DNA of 64,000 nt from Rhodopseudomonas boonkerdii (lineage in GTDB: Bacteria > Pseudomonadota > Alphaproteobacteria > Rhizobiales > Xanthobacteraceae). Positions 16,005-24,342 of the stretch are shown here, piece after piece. The stretch lies in assembly GCF_021184025.1 (NCBI RefSeq), contig NZ_CP036537.1, positions 682,001 to 746,000 on the forward strand. The letters are read 5' to 3'. The notes beneath the pieces were generated by a model. It saw only the letters and a program-made list of their open reading frames with translations. It made no database searches and was not told the origin of the DNA. The stretch's first letter is position 1, and each line of letters opens with the position of its first letter. Both the position numbers and the translations under genes were made by a program.

Positions 16005-16874
16005 ATGACGAACGCGGTGCTCACCGGCCTCGTGCTGGGCGGAATGTATGCGCTGATCGCCATGGGGCTGACGCTCCAATATGGCGTAGCGCGGATCATG
16101 AATCTCGCTTACGGCGAATTCCTGATCGGCTCGGCCTTTGCGTCCTATTGGCTGTTCACCGGCTGGGCGGTGAGCCCGCTGGTCGGGCTGGCGGTGGTCG
16201 TTCCCATCAGCTTCCTGGTGAGCCTGTTGCTCTACAAGATTTTGCTGACCCCCTTGGTGCGCCGCGCCCGCACGCGCGATGCGCTGGAAGTGGACAGCAT
16301 TCTCGCCACCTTCGGTCTGATGTTCATCGTGCAGGGCGTGCTGCTGACAATGTTCGGCGGGGCCTATTTCAGCTACTCTTTCCTCGCCATCCCGGTCACC
16401 CTCGTCGGCGAAGTGCTGGCGATGAATCGTCTTGTGGCGTTCCTTCTCGCTGTTGTGCTCGGCACGGTGCTCTATCTGCTGCTCACGCGCACGCGCATCG
16501 GCACATCGATCCGCGCGGTGGCTGTCGATCCCGCCTCGGCGCCGCTGGTGGCGATCAATGTGCCGCAACTCTCGGCGCTGGCCTTTGCAGCGGGTGGTGC
16601 GCTGGTCGCCGCGGCAGGCGTGCTGATCAGCATGTTCCTCACCTTCAGCGCCACCTCCGGCGTCGTCTTCACGATGAAGGCGCTGATCGTCGTCGTGATG
16701 GGCGGCATCGGCAATCTGATGGGCTGCCTCGTCGCCGGCCTGTTACTCGGCCTCAGCGAGGCGCTGGTCGCAACCTATATCGATCCTGGCCTCACCATTG
16801 CCGTCAATTTTGCATTGTTCCTCACGGTGCTGCTGGTCAGGCCTGCCGGCATTTTCGGGAGTGCGCGCCGGTGA
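16005..16874 (+). CDS. livH: Liv-type ABC transporter permease (LivH family)
   Basis: A 289-residue inner-membrane permease with about eight spans. LivH landmarks are GLVLGGMYALIAMGLTLQYG at the N-terminus, IMNLAYGEFLIGSA, and the coupling loop AVAVDPASAPLVAIN, followed by ALIVVVMGGIGNLMGCLVAG. It forms the membrane pore with the LivM-type subunit. It lies 65 bp after the binding protein gene and its TGA overlaps the GTG start of the next permease (GTGA). Substrate is that of the whole system, probably an aromatic or branched carboxylate. Confidence 0.9.
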   Translation: MTNAVLTGLVLGGMYALIAMGLTLQYGVARIMNLAYGEFLIGSAFASYWLFTGWAVSPLVGLAVVVPISFLVSLLLYKILLTPLVRRARTRDALEVDSILATFGLMFIVQGVLLTMFGGAYFSYSFLAIPVTLVGEVLAMNRLVAFLLAVVLGTVLYLLLTRTRIGTSIRAVAVDPASAPLVAINVPQLSALAFAAGGALVAAAGVLISMFLTFSATSGVVFTMKALIVVVMGGIGNLMGCLVAGLLLGLSEALVATYIDPGLTIAVNFALFLTVLLVRPAGIFGSARR

Positions 16875-17815
16875 CCGCATCTCCGTTCCTGATCGGAGGC
16901 GTCGGTCTCGCCATCGTCGCCGGCCTTGCCTGCCTGCCGTTGCTTGTCGATGCCTATCATCTCGCGCTCGGCATCACGCTGCTGCAATTCACGGTGCTCG
17001 CCACCGCCTGGGGCATGTTTTCCGGCCCGACACGCTACGTCTCACTGGCGACGACGGCGTTCTTCGGCGTCGGTGCGTATACGGTGGCGGTGCTCGGGGA
17101 GCAGATGGCATGGCCGCTGGTGCTGGCTGTAGCGGCGCTGATCGGCGCGGCGACGTCGGCTATCGTCGGCCTCTCGACCCTGCGGCTGAGCGGCGTACAT
17201 TTCGTGATCTTCACCTTCGGCCTGGCCGAGCTGGTGCGCCAGCTCGTAGTTTGGTTCGAGGTCAACAAGAGCCGTGTGCTCGGCCGCTATATTTTCCTCG
17301 ATATCAGCCAACAGGACATCTACTGGCAGTTGCTGGTGCTGGCGGTCATCGTGTTCGCGACAGGTTGGCTGATCGCAAGGTCGCGCCTCGGTTTCGCGCT
17401 CCGTATCATCGGCGAGGATGAGACGGTCGCCCGGCATTGCGGCATCAATGTCACCTTTGCCAAGGTCGCGCTGTTCGTCATCTCGGCGGTGTTCATGACG
17501 CTGGTCGGCGCGATCATGGCGCCGCGCTGGACCTATATCGAGCCATCCATCGCCTTCAACGCGACGATTTCGTTTGAAGTCGTGATCATGGCGTTGCTCG
17601 GCGGCGCGCACCGGTTCTGGGGGCCGGCGCTGGGGGCCGTTCCGCTCACATTGCTGTTTGAATTCCTGGCGGCGCGCTTCCCCAGCACGTCCACGTTGAT
17701 CATGGGCGTGGTGTTCCTGCTTATCGTCTATGCCTTGCCGGCCGGTGTCGTCGGCCTCATCGACAGGATCAGGATGCCCCGGCGTGACTCCCTCGTGAAA
17801 GGGAGCAACGCATGA
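16871..17815 (+). CDS. livM: Liv-type ABC transporter permease (LivM family)
   Basis: A 314-residue permease, second membrane subunit of the uptake system. It starts at GTG 16871, overlapping the LivH-type stop by four bases; a much longer open frame in this phase runs back through the preceding gene and is not real. The family signatures VSLATTAFFGVGAYTVAVLG and LRLSGVHFVIFTFGLAELVR are present, with the EAA-like coupling loop RIIGEDETVARHCGIN and GGAHRFWGPALGAVP near the C-terminus. About nine spans are visible. It overlaps the first ATPase gene by four bases (ATGA). Confidence 0.9.
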   Translation: MTASPFLIGGVGLAIVAGLACLPLLVDAYHLALGITLLQFTVLATAWGMFSGPTRYVSLATTAFFGVGAYTVAVLGEQMAWPLVLAVAALIGAATSAIVGLSTLRLSGVHFVIFTFGLAELVRQLVVWFEVNKSRVLGRYIFLDISQQDIYWQLLVLAVIVFATGWLIARSRLGFALRIIGEDETVARHCGINVTFAKVALFVISAVFMTLVGAIMAPRWTYIEPSIAFNATISFEVVIMALLGGAHRFWGPALGAVPLTLLFEFLAARFPSTSTLIMGVVFLLIVYALPAGVVGLIDRIRMPRRDSLVKGSNA

Positions 17816-18549
17816 CGTCGGCAGGCACGCCCGTTCTCAAGGTCGAAGGCCTCACGCGCAGCTTTGGTGGCCTCGTCGCCGTCAACGGCGTGGACCTCAC
17901 CATTCAATCCGGCGAGATCATCGGCTTGCTCGGGCCGAACGGATCGGGGAAGACGACGGCAATCAATCTGATCTCCGGCGTGCTGCGTCCCAATGCGGGC
18001 CGTATCATGCTCGACGGCACCGATATCGCAGGATGGCCGACTTTCAGGATCGCGCAGCTTGGCGTTGCGCGTACTTTCCAGTTAGTGCGTGTTCTCGATG
18101 GCATGACCTGCGGTGACAATGTGAGGGCCGGGCTTGCGTTCAATCGCCGTCCACGCAAGGAGAATGGCGCAGCGGTCGAAGATTTGCTCGCGCGCGTCGG
18201 CCTTGCCAATTGCAGCGCGCGTCCGGCTGCCGAACTCACTTACATCGATCGCAAGCGGCTGGAACTGGCGCGTGCGTTGGCATTGCAGCCGCGCCTGCTG
18301 TTGCTGGACGAATGGCTCGCTGGCCTCAATCCATCCGAGCTTTTGATCGGTATCGCGCTGATCCGTTCGCTCAAGGAAGAAGGGCTTTCCATCCTGATGG
18401 TCGAGCATGTGATGGAAGCTATCCGTTCGCTCTGCAGCCGCTGCGTGGTCATGAGCAGCGGGCGCCGTATCGCGGAAGGTGCCACCGATGCCGTACTGAA
18501 CGATCCCTCCGTGATCGAGGCCTATCTCGGAGCGCCCGACCATGCTTGA
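17812..18549 (+). CDS. livG: Liv-type ABC transporter ATP-binding protein (LivG family)
   Basis: A 245-residue cytoplasmic ATPase. Walker A is GPNGSGKTT (about residue 42), the family sequence GVARTFQLVRVLDGM follows, and Walker B is LLLLDEWLAGLNPSE, with the H-loop in MVEHVME. The usual LSGGQ signature is replaced by a weak AELTYIDRK segment, a common variant in LivG-type ATPases, where it reads LSYGxQR. It overlaps neighbours on both sides and works as a heterodimer with the LivF-type subunit. Confidence 0.9.
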   Translation: MTSAGTPVLKVEGLTRSFGGLVAVNGVDLTIQSGEIIGLLGPNGSGKTTAINLISGVLRPNAGRIMLDGTDIAGWPTFRIAQLGVARTFQLVRVLDGMTCGDNVRAGLAFNRRPRKENGAAVEDLLARVGLANCSARPAAELTYIDRKRLELARALALQPRLLLLDEWLAGLNPSELLIGIALIRSLKEEGLSILMVEHVMEAIRSLCSRCVVMSSGRRIAEGATDAVLNDPSVIEAYLGAPDHA

Positions 18550-19255
18550 GGTCTCCGGCATCAATGTCAGTTTCGGGCAGCATCGCGCGCTCAACGATGC
18601 TGCGCTAGCGGCTTCGCGCGGGGAGATCGTGGTCATTCTCGGCGCCAACGGCGCTGGCAAGTCGTCGCTGCTGAAAGCGATTGCGGGCCTCGTCGAATGT
18701 GGTCCGGGCAAGCAGGTGACGCTGGACGGACAGGATCTGTCTTCGCTGCCTCCGCATCGGATTGTCGAGAGCGGGTTGGCGCTGGTACCTGAGGGTCGTG
18801 GCGTGTTCGGGGAACTGACGGTCGCCGAGAATCTAATGCTTGGCGCCAATCCGGAGCGGGCGCGTTCCGTCGAGGCGGAGCAGCGTGAGAAAGTTCTGAC
18901 GCTGTTCCCGCGGCTCGGCGAACGGCTGAAGCAGGTGGTGCGCACCATGAGCGGCGGCGAGCAGCAGATGGTCGCGATTGGCCGCGCGCTGATGTCGAAT
19001 CCGGAAATGCTGTTACTGGACGAGCCTTCGCTCGGTCTTTCACCGCTGTTGGTGAAGGAGCTTTTCGCCGCGATCGGCCGTATTCGCGAGACCGGCATGG
19101 GGTTGCTGATGGTCGAGCAGAATGCGCGCGAAAGTCTGCGCATCGCCGATCGCGGCTATGTCATCGCCAATGGCAAGGTCTCCGGCAGCCGCTCCGCCGT
19201 TGAGCTGCAATCCGACGATTCCGTGCGTCGCGCCTATCTCGGCGGTCTCGCCTAG
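18542..19255 (+). CDS. livF: Liv-type ABC transporter ATP-binding protein (LivF family)
   Basis: A 237-residue ATPase, partner of the LivG-type subunit. Walker A is GANGAGKSS (about residue 34), the signature is MSGGEQQMVAIGRALMSNP and Walker B is MLLLDEPSLGLSPLLV. The LivF-specific stretch ESGLALVPEGRGVFGELTV is also present. Its start overlaps the previous gene by eight bases. The aldehyde dehydrogenase follows after about 40 bp on the same strand, so all six genes probably form one transcript. Confidence 0.9.
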   Translation: MLEVSGINVSFGQHRALNDAALAASRGEIVVILGANGAGKSSLLKAIAGLVECGPGKQVTLDGQDLSSLPPHRIVESGLALVPEGRGVFGELTVAENLMLGANPERARSVEAEQREKVLTLFPRLGERLKQVVRTMSGGEQQMVAIGRALMSNPEMLLLDEPSLGLSPLLVKELFAAIGRIRETGMGLLMVEQNARESLRIADRGYVIANGKVSGSRSAVELQSDDSVRRAYLGGLA

Positions 19256-19298
19256 CGCGCCGTCTTCATCCATTCGCCAAGCAACAGAGGACATGACC

Positions 19299-20750
19299 AT
19301 GAACATCATCAACCTCCTGATCGAGAACGAAGACGTGCAAGCGACAGGCGGCGCGACCTTCGACCGCCTCAATCCGATCACCGGTGCCGTCGCCTCGCGT
19401 GCAGCTGCCGCAACGATCGCAGATGCCAAGCGCGCCGCGGATGCGGCTGCGGCGGCTTTCCCCGCTTGGTCGGCGACCGGCCCGGCAATGCGCCGTGCCA
19501 TCCTGCTGAAGGCCGCCGACACCCTGGCGAGCCGGGCGTCCGAATTCATCGCGCTGATGGCCGCCGAAACAGGGGCAACGGCCGCATGGGCCGGCTTCAA
19601 CGTGCATCTCGCCACGGGCATGTTGCGCGAAGCGGCGGCGATGACGACGCAGATCTCGGGCGAGGTGATTCCGTCGGACAAGCCCGGCTGTATTTCGATG
19701 GCGGTCCGCCAGCCGGCCGGTGTTGTGCTCAGCATCGCCCCCTGGAATGCACCGGTCATTCTTGGCGCACGCGCGGTTGCCCTGCCGCTCGCCTGCGGGA
19801 ACCCCGTCATCTTGAAGGCCTCGGAAATCTGCCCAGGGACGCATCGCTTGATCGCCGAATGTCTCCGCGAGGCGGGCTTGCCGCCTGGCGTGATGAATGT
19901 GATCACCAATGCACCGGAAGATGCGCCGGCGCTGATCGAGGCGTTGGTCGCACATCCTGCCGTGCGCCGGATCAATTTCACGGGGTCGACGCGCGTCGGT
20001 CGGCTCATTGCGCAGACGGCGGCGACACATCTCAAGCCCGTGCTGCTCGAACTCGGCGGCAAGGCGCCGCTGGTCGTGCTGGAGGATGCCGATCTTGATG
20101 CGGCCGTCGCCGCTTCGGCATTCGGCGCGTTCATGAATCAGGGGCAGATCTGCATGTCCACCGAACGTCTCGTCGTCGATCGCAAGGTCGCCGAGCCGTT
20201 TGTTGCCAAGCTTGCTGTCAAAGCCGAGCAGCTCGTGGCCGGCGATCCGCGCCGGGGCAATGCGCCGCTGGGCTCGTTGATCGACGCCAGCGCTGCCGAC
20301 CGCATGCAGGCGCTGATCAAGGATGCCGTGAGCAAGGGCGCGCGGGTTGTTGCTGGCGGGCGCGTGGAGGGCACTTTGATGTCCGCGACGGTGCTCGACC
20401 ACGTCACGTCGTCGATGCGGATCTATGGCGAGGAATCGTTCGGTCCGATTGTCACCGTGGTCCGGGTGGACGGTGTCGATGAAGCCGTAAGGGTGGCCAA
20501 CGATACCGAATATGGGTTGTCGGCCGCTGTGTTCGGACGCGACATCGCCGGCGCGCTGGCTGTGGCGAAGCGGATCGAATCCGGCATCTGTCACGTCAAC
20601 GGCGCCACGGTGCACGACGAGGCGCAGATGCCATTCGGTGGCACCAAGTCGTCGGGTTATGGCCGCTTCGGCGGTAAAGCGGGGATCGCTGAGTTCACGG
20701 AACTGCGCTGGATCACCATCGAGACCGGTCCGCAGGCGTATCCGATTTGA
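19299..20750 (+). CDS. Aldehyde dehydrogenase, vanillin/salicylaldehyde dehydrogenase-like
   Basis: A 483-residue NAD(P)-dependent aldehyde dehydrogenase. The catalytic Cys lies in NQGQICMSTERLVVDR, the general-base Glu in LELGGKAPLVVLEDAD, the coenzyme loop in FTGSTRVGR, and the oxyanion Asn in SIAPWNAP. The MNQGQICMSTERL pattern resembles vanillin and salicylaldehyde dehydrogenases, so an aromatic aldehyde is a likely substrate, in keeping with the upstream transporter. The ATG at 19299 has AGAGG eight bases before it; ATG 19293 is only two bases from the same site. It is the last gene of the operon. Confidence 0.85.
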   Translation: MNIINLLIENEDVQATGGATFDRLNPITGAVASRAAAATIADAKRAADAAAAAFPAWSATGPAMRRAILLKAADTLASRASEFIALMAAETGATAAWAGFNVHLATGMLREAAAMTTQISGEVIPSDKPGCISMAVRQPAGVVLSIAPWNAPVILGARAVALPLACGNPVILKASEICPGTHRLIAECLREAGLPPGVMNVITNAPEDAPALIEALVAHPAVRRINFTGSTRVGRLIAQTAATHLKPVLLELGGKAPLVVLEDADLDAAVAASAFGAFMNQGQICMSTERLVVDRKVAEPFVAKLAVKAEQLVAGDPRRGNAPLGSLIDASAADRMQALIKDAVSKGARVVAGGRVEGTLMSATVLDHVTSSMRIYGEESFGPIVTVVRVDGVDEAVRVANDTEYGLSAAVFGRDIAGALAVAKRIESGICHVNGATVHDEAQMPFGGTKSSGYGRFGGKAGIAEFTELRWITIETGPQAYPI

Positions 20751-20770
20751 GGCAATCGGGAGGAACTGGA

Positions 20771-20840
20771 GCGGGCGAAGGGAATCGAACCCTCGTATGC
20801 AGCTTGGGAAGCTGCCGTTCTACCATTGAACTACGCCCGC
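20771..20840 (-). tRNA. tRNA-Gly (anticodon CCC)
   Basis: Read on the minus strand, a 70-nt cloverleaf: 7-bp acceptor stem GCGGGCG/CGCCCGC, D arm GTTC-AATGGTA-GAAC, anticodon stem GCAGC/GCTGC closing the 7-base loop TTCCCAA (anticodon CCC), and T arm with GGTTCGATTCC. CCA is not encoded. No integrase or direct repeat is seen next to it. Confidence 0.95.
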
Positions 20841-21022
20841 ACGTCCTTTGATCTAGCCGAGACCGGGCGATCCGCCAAGCGCTCTCTGAGGCGCCATGCC
20901 TGGTCTCGTGCCTTGCCTGGTGGAAGTCAGGGCGATGTCCGGTCGTGACAAAGAGGAGAGCAGGAGTAGCTCCGCAATTTCCGGTTGGCGATTGCCATTT
21001 GCCTGCTAACATCCCGCCCAGG

Positions 21023-21601
21023 ATGGCAGGGCTGGGATACACGACTTTCGATACGTCGGTAGGCCGGTGCGGTATCGCATGGAGCCAGGCCGGGATCGTC
21101 GGCGTCCGGTTGCCGGAGGTACGGGAGCTGGAGACGTGCCGGCGCCTGTTGCAGCAATATCCCGATGCGCGCGAATGGCGACCGCCGACCGATGTGCAAT
21201 ATGCCATTGAGGGCATCGTGGCGCTGCTCAATGGCAAAACCGTCGATCTCTCCGACATCGTGCTCGACACATTTGACATCCCGGAATTCAATTGCCGGGT
21301 CTATGATGCAATCCGACGGATCCCTCGCGGCGAAACGCGCACCTATGCGGAGATAGCGATCCACCTTTACGTGAGCGGTGCGATCAATGCTGTGTCCAAT
21401 GCCGTCGCGCGCAATCCGTTTGCGATCATTGTGCCTTGCCATCGCGCGCTGGCGGCGCCGGGGCAGACCTCAGGCTTCGCGGGCAATGCGGGGATCGTCA
21501 CCAGATCCCGGCTGTTGTCGATAGAGGGTGCGTTGTCGGGACGGGGCACCAATCTGTTCGACGCGTTGCTCTCGGGTTCTCCACCGTCGCATGAAGCGTG
21601 A
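21023..21601 (+). CDS. ogt: Methylated-DNA-[protein]-cysteine S-methyltransferase
   Basis: A 192-residue suicide DNA-repair protein that removes O6-alkyl groups from guanine. The active site IIVPCHRAL (Cys at ~139) is intact, with RVYDAIRRIPRGETRTYAEI and AVARNPFAIIVPCHR forming the conserved C-terminal domain, and an N-terminal ferredoxin-like domain starting FDTSVGRCGIAWS. It is Ogt-type, without an Ada regulatory domain. The start at 21023 is preferred to an upstream in-frame ATG at 20945. The stop directly abuts the stop of the convergent MATE gene, with no space between them. Confidence 0.9.
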   Translation: MAGLGYTTFDTSVGRCGIAWSQAGIVGVRLPEVRELETCRRLLQQYPDAREWRPPTDVQYAIEGIVALLNGKTVDLSDIVLDTFDIPEFNCRVYDAIRRIPRGETRTYAEIAIHLYVSGAINAVSNAVARNPFAIIVPCHRALAAPGQTSGFAGNAGIVTRSRLLSIEGALSGRGTNLFDALLSGSPPSHEA

Positions 21602-23047
21602 TCACAACAGCACAGGCCGAACCTCGGGCACCGGCCCGGATTTCGGCCCCCAGCGCGTCAGCATCACGCTGAGCACGGAGAGCAGGCCGAGCAGCACCAT
21701 GGACGCGGCGGCGAGCCAGAAGAAGCTGGTGGCCGCGGCATCGATGGACAGCAAGTACCAGCCCCCGGTGCAGACGAAACCGAGCCGCGCCGTCTGCGCC
21801 AGCACGGGGCCGAGCACTTTCGCGGCGCCCTGCGATGAGAAGTAACTCACCGTGGCGAGGCCGAGAAAGGCGTACATGGGGGCACAGGTGGCGAGATAGG
21901 TCCGGCTCGCCTCGCGCACCCCGGGGTCACTGGTGAACAGATTGACCCACACATGCGGAAAGATCGCGATCAGCGTGCCGAGCAGGCCGACGACCACGAA
22001 AGCCAAGGCGCAGCCGGTCCAGGCAATGCGCCGCGCACGGTCGATGCGGCCAGCGCCGATCGCCATGCCGACGGCGGGCACCGAGGCGATGCCCACTGCA
22101 AAAGCGAGCGTCGTCAGCATGAACTCAAGCCTTGCGCCGATGCCGTAGCCCGCCAGTACCTCGGTGCCGTAATGCGCCAGCATATGCGTGAATATCAGAA
22201 GGGTCAGCACGCCTTGCAGGGGATTGAAACATGCGATGGCGCCGACCTTGAGGATGTCGAGAAACATGTCGCGCCGAATCCGAAAGCCTTTCAGCATGGG
22301 CCGCACCCGCGCGCGGCCGGAGAAGACATACCAGGCCATGACGCCGGTGCCGACGGAGAATGCGGTGAGCGTTCCCGCTGCCACGCCGGCCATGCCGAAT
22401 TGTGGAATCGGGCCCAGGCCGAGGCCGAGCGTGCCGCCAAGCACGATTTGCAGTCCTGCCGATGTGGTCTGCATGGCGGAGGGCACTTTCATATTGCCGG
22501 TGCCGCGCAGGATGGCCGCAAAGGTGTTCATCAGCCACGGAATGACGCCGCCGGCAAAGAAAATGGTGATGTAGGCGAGGGCCTGATTCAACACATTGCC
22601 CCGGCCGCCGAGCAGTTGCAGCAGTGCGGAGCCAAAGCTCAGCATCGCGACGGTGAAAGTGAGGCCGAAGCAGATGGCGATCAGCAATGCGTGGCCCGCC
22701 AGCGTATCGGCACGTTCCCGGTCGCCGGCGCCGAGGGCGCGTGCGATGGCCGAGGACACGCCGCCGCCCATGGCGCCGCCGGACATGGTCATGGTCAGCA
22801 TTACAAAGGGAAATACCAGCGCCATCGCTGCCAGCGCCTCGGTGCCAAGGCGGCCGATATAGGTGGTCTCGAAGATGACGACGATCGTGCCGGCCGAGAG
22901 CGCGACGACATTCGGCCAGGCGAGGCGCAGCAGTGTTGGGAGGATCGCGTGATCGAGCAGCGGGTTCCGGGCGGGAGCAGTCAGTTCGGGGAGCGGTTGT
23001 TTCTCGCCATCGACCAGCGGGCGTTCGGCAAGCGCGATCTCGGACAT
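21602..23047 (-). CDS. MATE family efflux transporter
   Basis: A 481-residue inner-membrane antiporter of the multidrug and toxin extrusion family with about twelve spans in two homologous halves. Family landmarks are LRLAWPNVVALSAGTIVVIFE (start of the first half), the first-half stretch SGGAMGGGVSSAIARALGAG and, in the second half, GIASVPAVGMAIGAGRIDRA. The ATG at 23047 has AGGGAG upstream, so a longer frame starting at 23134 is rejected. It exports cationic or other drugs using Na+ or H+; the substrate is unknown. The gene is convergent with ogt and not in an obvious operon. Confidence 0.9.
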   Translation of the reverse strand: MSEIALAERPLVDGEKQPLPELTAPARNPLLDHAILPTLLRLAWPNVVALSAGTIVVIFETTYIGRLGTEALAAMALVFPFVMLTMTMSGGAMGGGVSSAIARALGAGDRERADTLAGHALLIAICFGLTFTVAMLSFGSALLQLLGGRGNVLNQALAYITIFFAGGVIPWLMNTFAAILRGTGNMKVPSAMQTTSAGLQIVLGGTLGLGLGPIPQFGMAGVAAGTLTAFSVGTGVMAWYVFSGRARVRPMLKGFRIRRDMFLDILKVGAIACFNPLQGVLTLLIFTHMLAHYGTEVLAGYGIGARLEFMLTTLAFAVGIASVPAVGMAIGAGRIDRARRIAWTGCALAFVVVGLLGTLIAIFPHVWVNLFTSDPGVREASRTYLATCAPMYAFLGLATVSYFSSQGAAKVLGPVLAQTARLGFVCTGGWYLLSIDAAATSFFWLAAASMVLLGLLSVLSVMLTRWGPKSGPVPEVRPVLL

Positions 23048-23170
23048 GCAGTCTCCCTGACCGCCCGGTCTTGGGTGCCGGACATCGTCTTTCCTAGCAT
23101 CGTTCAACGGCAGCGCCATACGCGCCTGATGCATGGGCGCTGCTCGAATTGCACTGCAGTATGAGAATGC

Positions 23171-24214
23171 TCAGCCGATGGTCCAGATGAACGGTGGCGC
23201 ACCGTTTCGCTCTGCCGTCATGGCGATGGGAATGTTGCGCCCGCAGCCGGCGGCGAGGCCTTCAACAAGGCCGAGCAGAATGTCCGCGCAGGCGGAGTGC
23301 GCATCGGCAACACCACTCATGAGCTTCCAGGTGGTCTGCCGGATGACGACGGTCCCAGCGTATTTCTCGACCGTGAACTCGTCGTCCTGAGCGGCAAGCA
23401 GTGCGGTGAAGAAGTCCGCGAATGTCGTGGCATCCCCCCGCGTCATGCCGAAGCTTGCCGCGACTTCGTCGTAATACTGCATGCCGATCAACTTGCCGGT
23501 GAGGCGCAACAGATAGCCGGCGTCGGCGGGGCCGAACAACTGCACCGCAACGGGCGCAGCGGTGCGCACATATTCCATGGCGTAGTTGCGATAAGCTTTT
23601 TCGAGACGTGGCCTCGGCCAGCTGTCTATCGGCAGTGCAGGTGCCCTGGCCGGATCGAAGGGCGGCGCTTCCAGATGCCTGGCGAAGACAAGGCGCTCAT
23701 CGATGTCGAGATCCCGGTCGTATTCGCAGTAGTAACCCTCCAATCCGTCCTGTCCGTCGACACTTTGTTTGGTGCAGACGAAGCCGAGCTTGAGATTGCC
23801 GAGCGCGACGCCATTGTTGGCGTGCCAGCCGCGCAGCATCGCGCGCGAGACTTCGCCGGGAATCCCGCAGATGGCGGTGCCGCGCCAGATCCAGCGCGGC
23901 GGCGGGTAGCGAATCCAGGCCTTGCGGTCGCTCTCATACATGTATTCGACCGAGACGCCGCCGATCCAGTTGGAAAGATAGTGATACTGCGCGGCGGCGA
24001 CCGCGGGTGGCAGATGCGACAGTCCCAGCTTGTCCAAACCAGCGATGAAGCGCTCCCGCTGCTGGCGGCGGAAGATGCGAAACATGAATTCCGCAGCATC
24101 GGATGTGCCGCGACGTGCCACCGCTGTGAGGATCAGGCCGGTGAAAGTTGCGTGATAGAGGTCGGCAACGCCGCGCCAACGTTTCCATGTGGCTTCGTCG
24201 TTCGTGTCGTTCAT
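23171..24214 (-). CDS. Protein of unknown function
   Basis: A 347-residue soluble protein I do not recognise. There is no signal peptide. The N-terminal third is helical and Arg-rich (WKRWRGVADLYHATFTGLIL, then FRIFRRQQRERFIAGLDKLG). The middle contains NWIGGVSVEYMYESDRKAWI and RGTAICGIPGEVSRAMLRGW, and the C-terminal part has EKYAGTVVIRQTTWKLM followed by CADILLGLVEGLAAGCGRNI, which might form a small ligand-binding domain. Four spaced cysteines (in FVCTK, YYCEY, SACAD, GCGRN) could bind metal. The ATG at 24214 follows an AGGGGG site. It is divergent from the sorbosone dehydrogenase gene (128 bp apart), so the two may share regulation. Confidence 0.6.
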   Translation of the reverse strand: MNDTNDEATWKRWRGVADLYHATFTGLILTAVARRGTSDAAEFMFRIFRRQQRERFIAGLDKLGLSHLPPAVAAAQYHYLSNWIGGVSVEYMYESDRKAWIRYPPPRWIWRGTAICGIPGEVSRAMLRGWHANNGVALGNLKLGFVCTKQSVDGQDGLEGYYCEYDRDLDIDERLVFARHLEAPPFDPARAPALPIDSWPRPRLEKAYRNYAMEYVRTAAPVAVQLFGPADAGYLLRLTGKLIGMQYYDEVAASFGMTRGDATTFADFFTALLAAQDDEFTVEKYAGTVVIRQTTWKLMSGVADAHSACADILLGLVEGLAAGCGRNIPIAMTAERNGAPPFIWTIG

Positions 24215-24342
24215 CGCTTCCCCCTTTTTAATCGTTGGCGTCACCTTAGCGGCGCATGGCTTAGGGATCACATGAATTTCATGCAGAGAGACCGAACGCT
24301 TCTGCATCTCGCGCATTGAGTTCCGTCATCGAAGGAAATTCC

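Noticed and set aside
16148..16870. An extension of the LivM-type permease frame into the LivH-type gene
   Set aside because: The extended part has no membrane pattern, and GTG 16871 overlaps the LivH-type stop as expected in an operon.
20771..21022. tRNA-Gly as a possible integration site for a mobile element
   Set aside because: No integrase gene, direct repeat of the tRNA 3' end or foreign composition is seen beside it.
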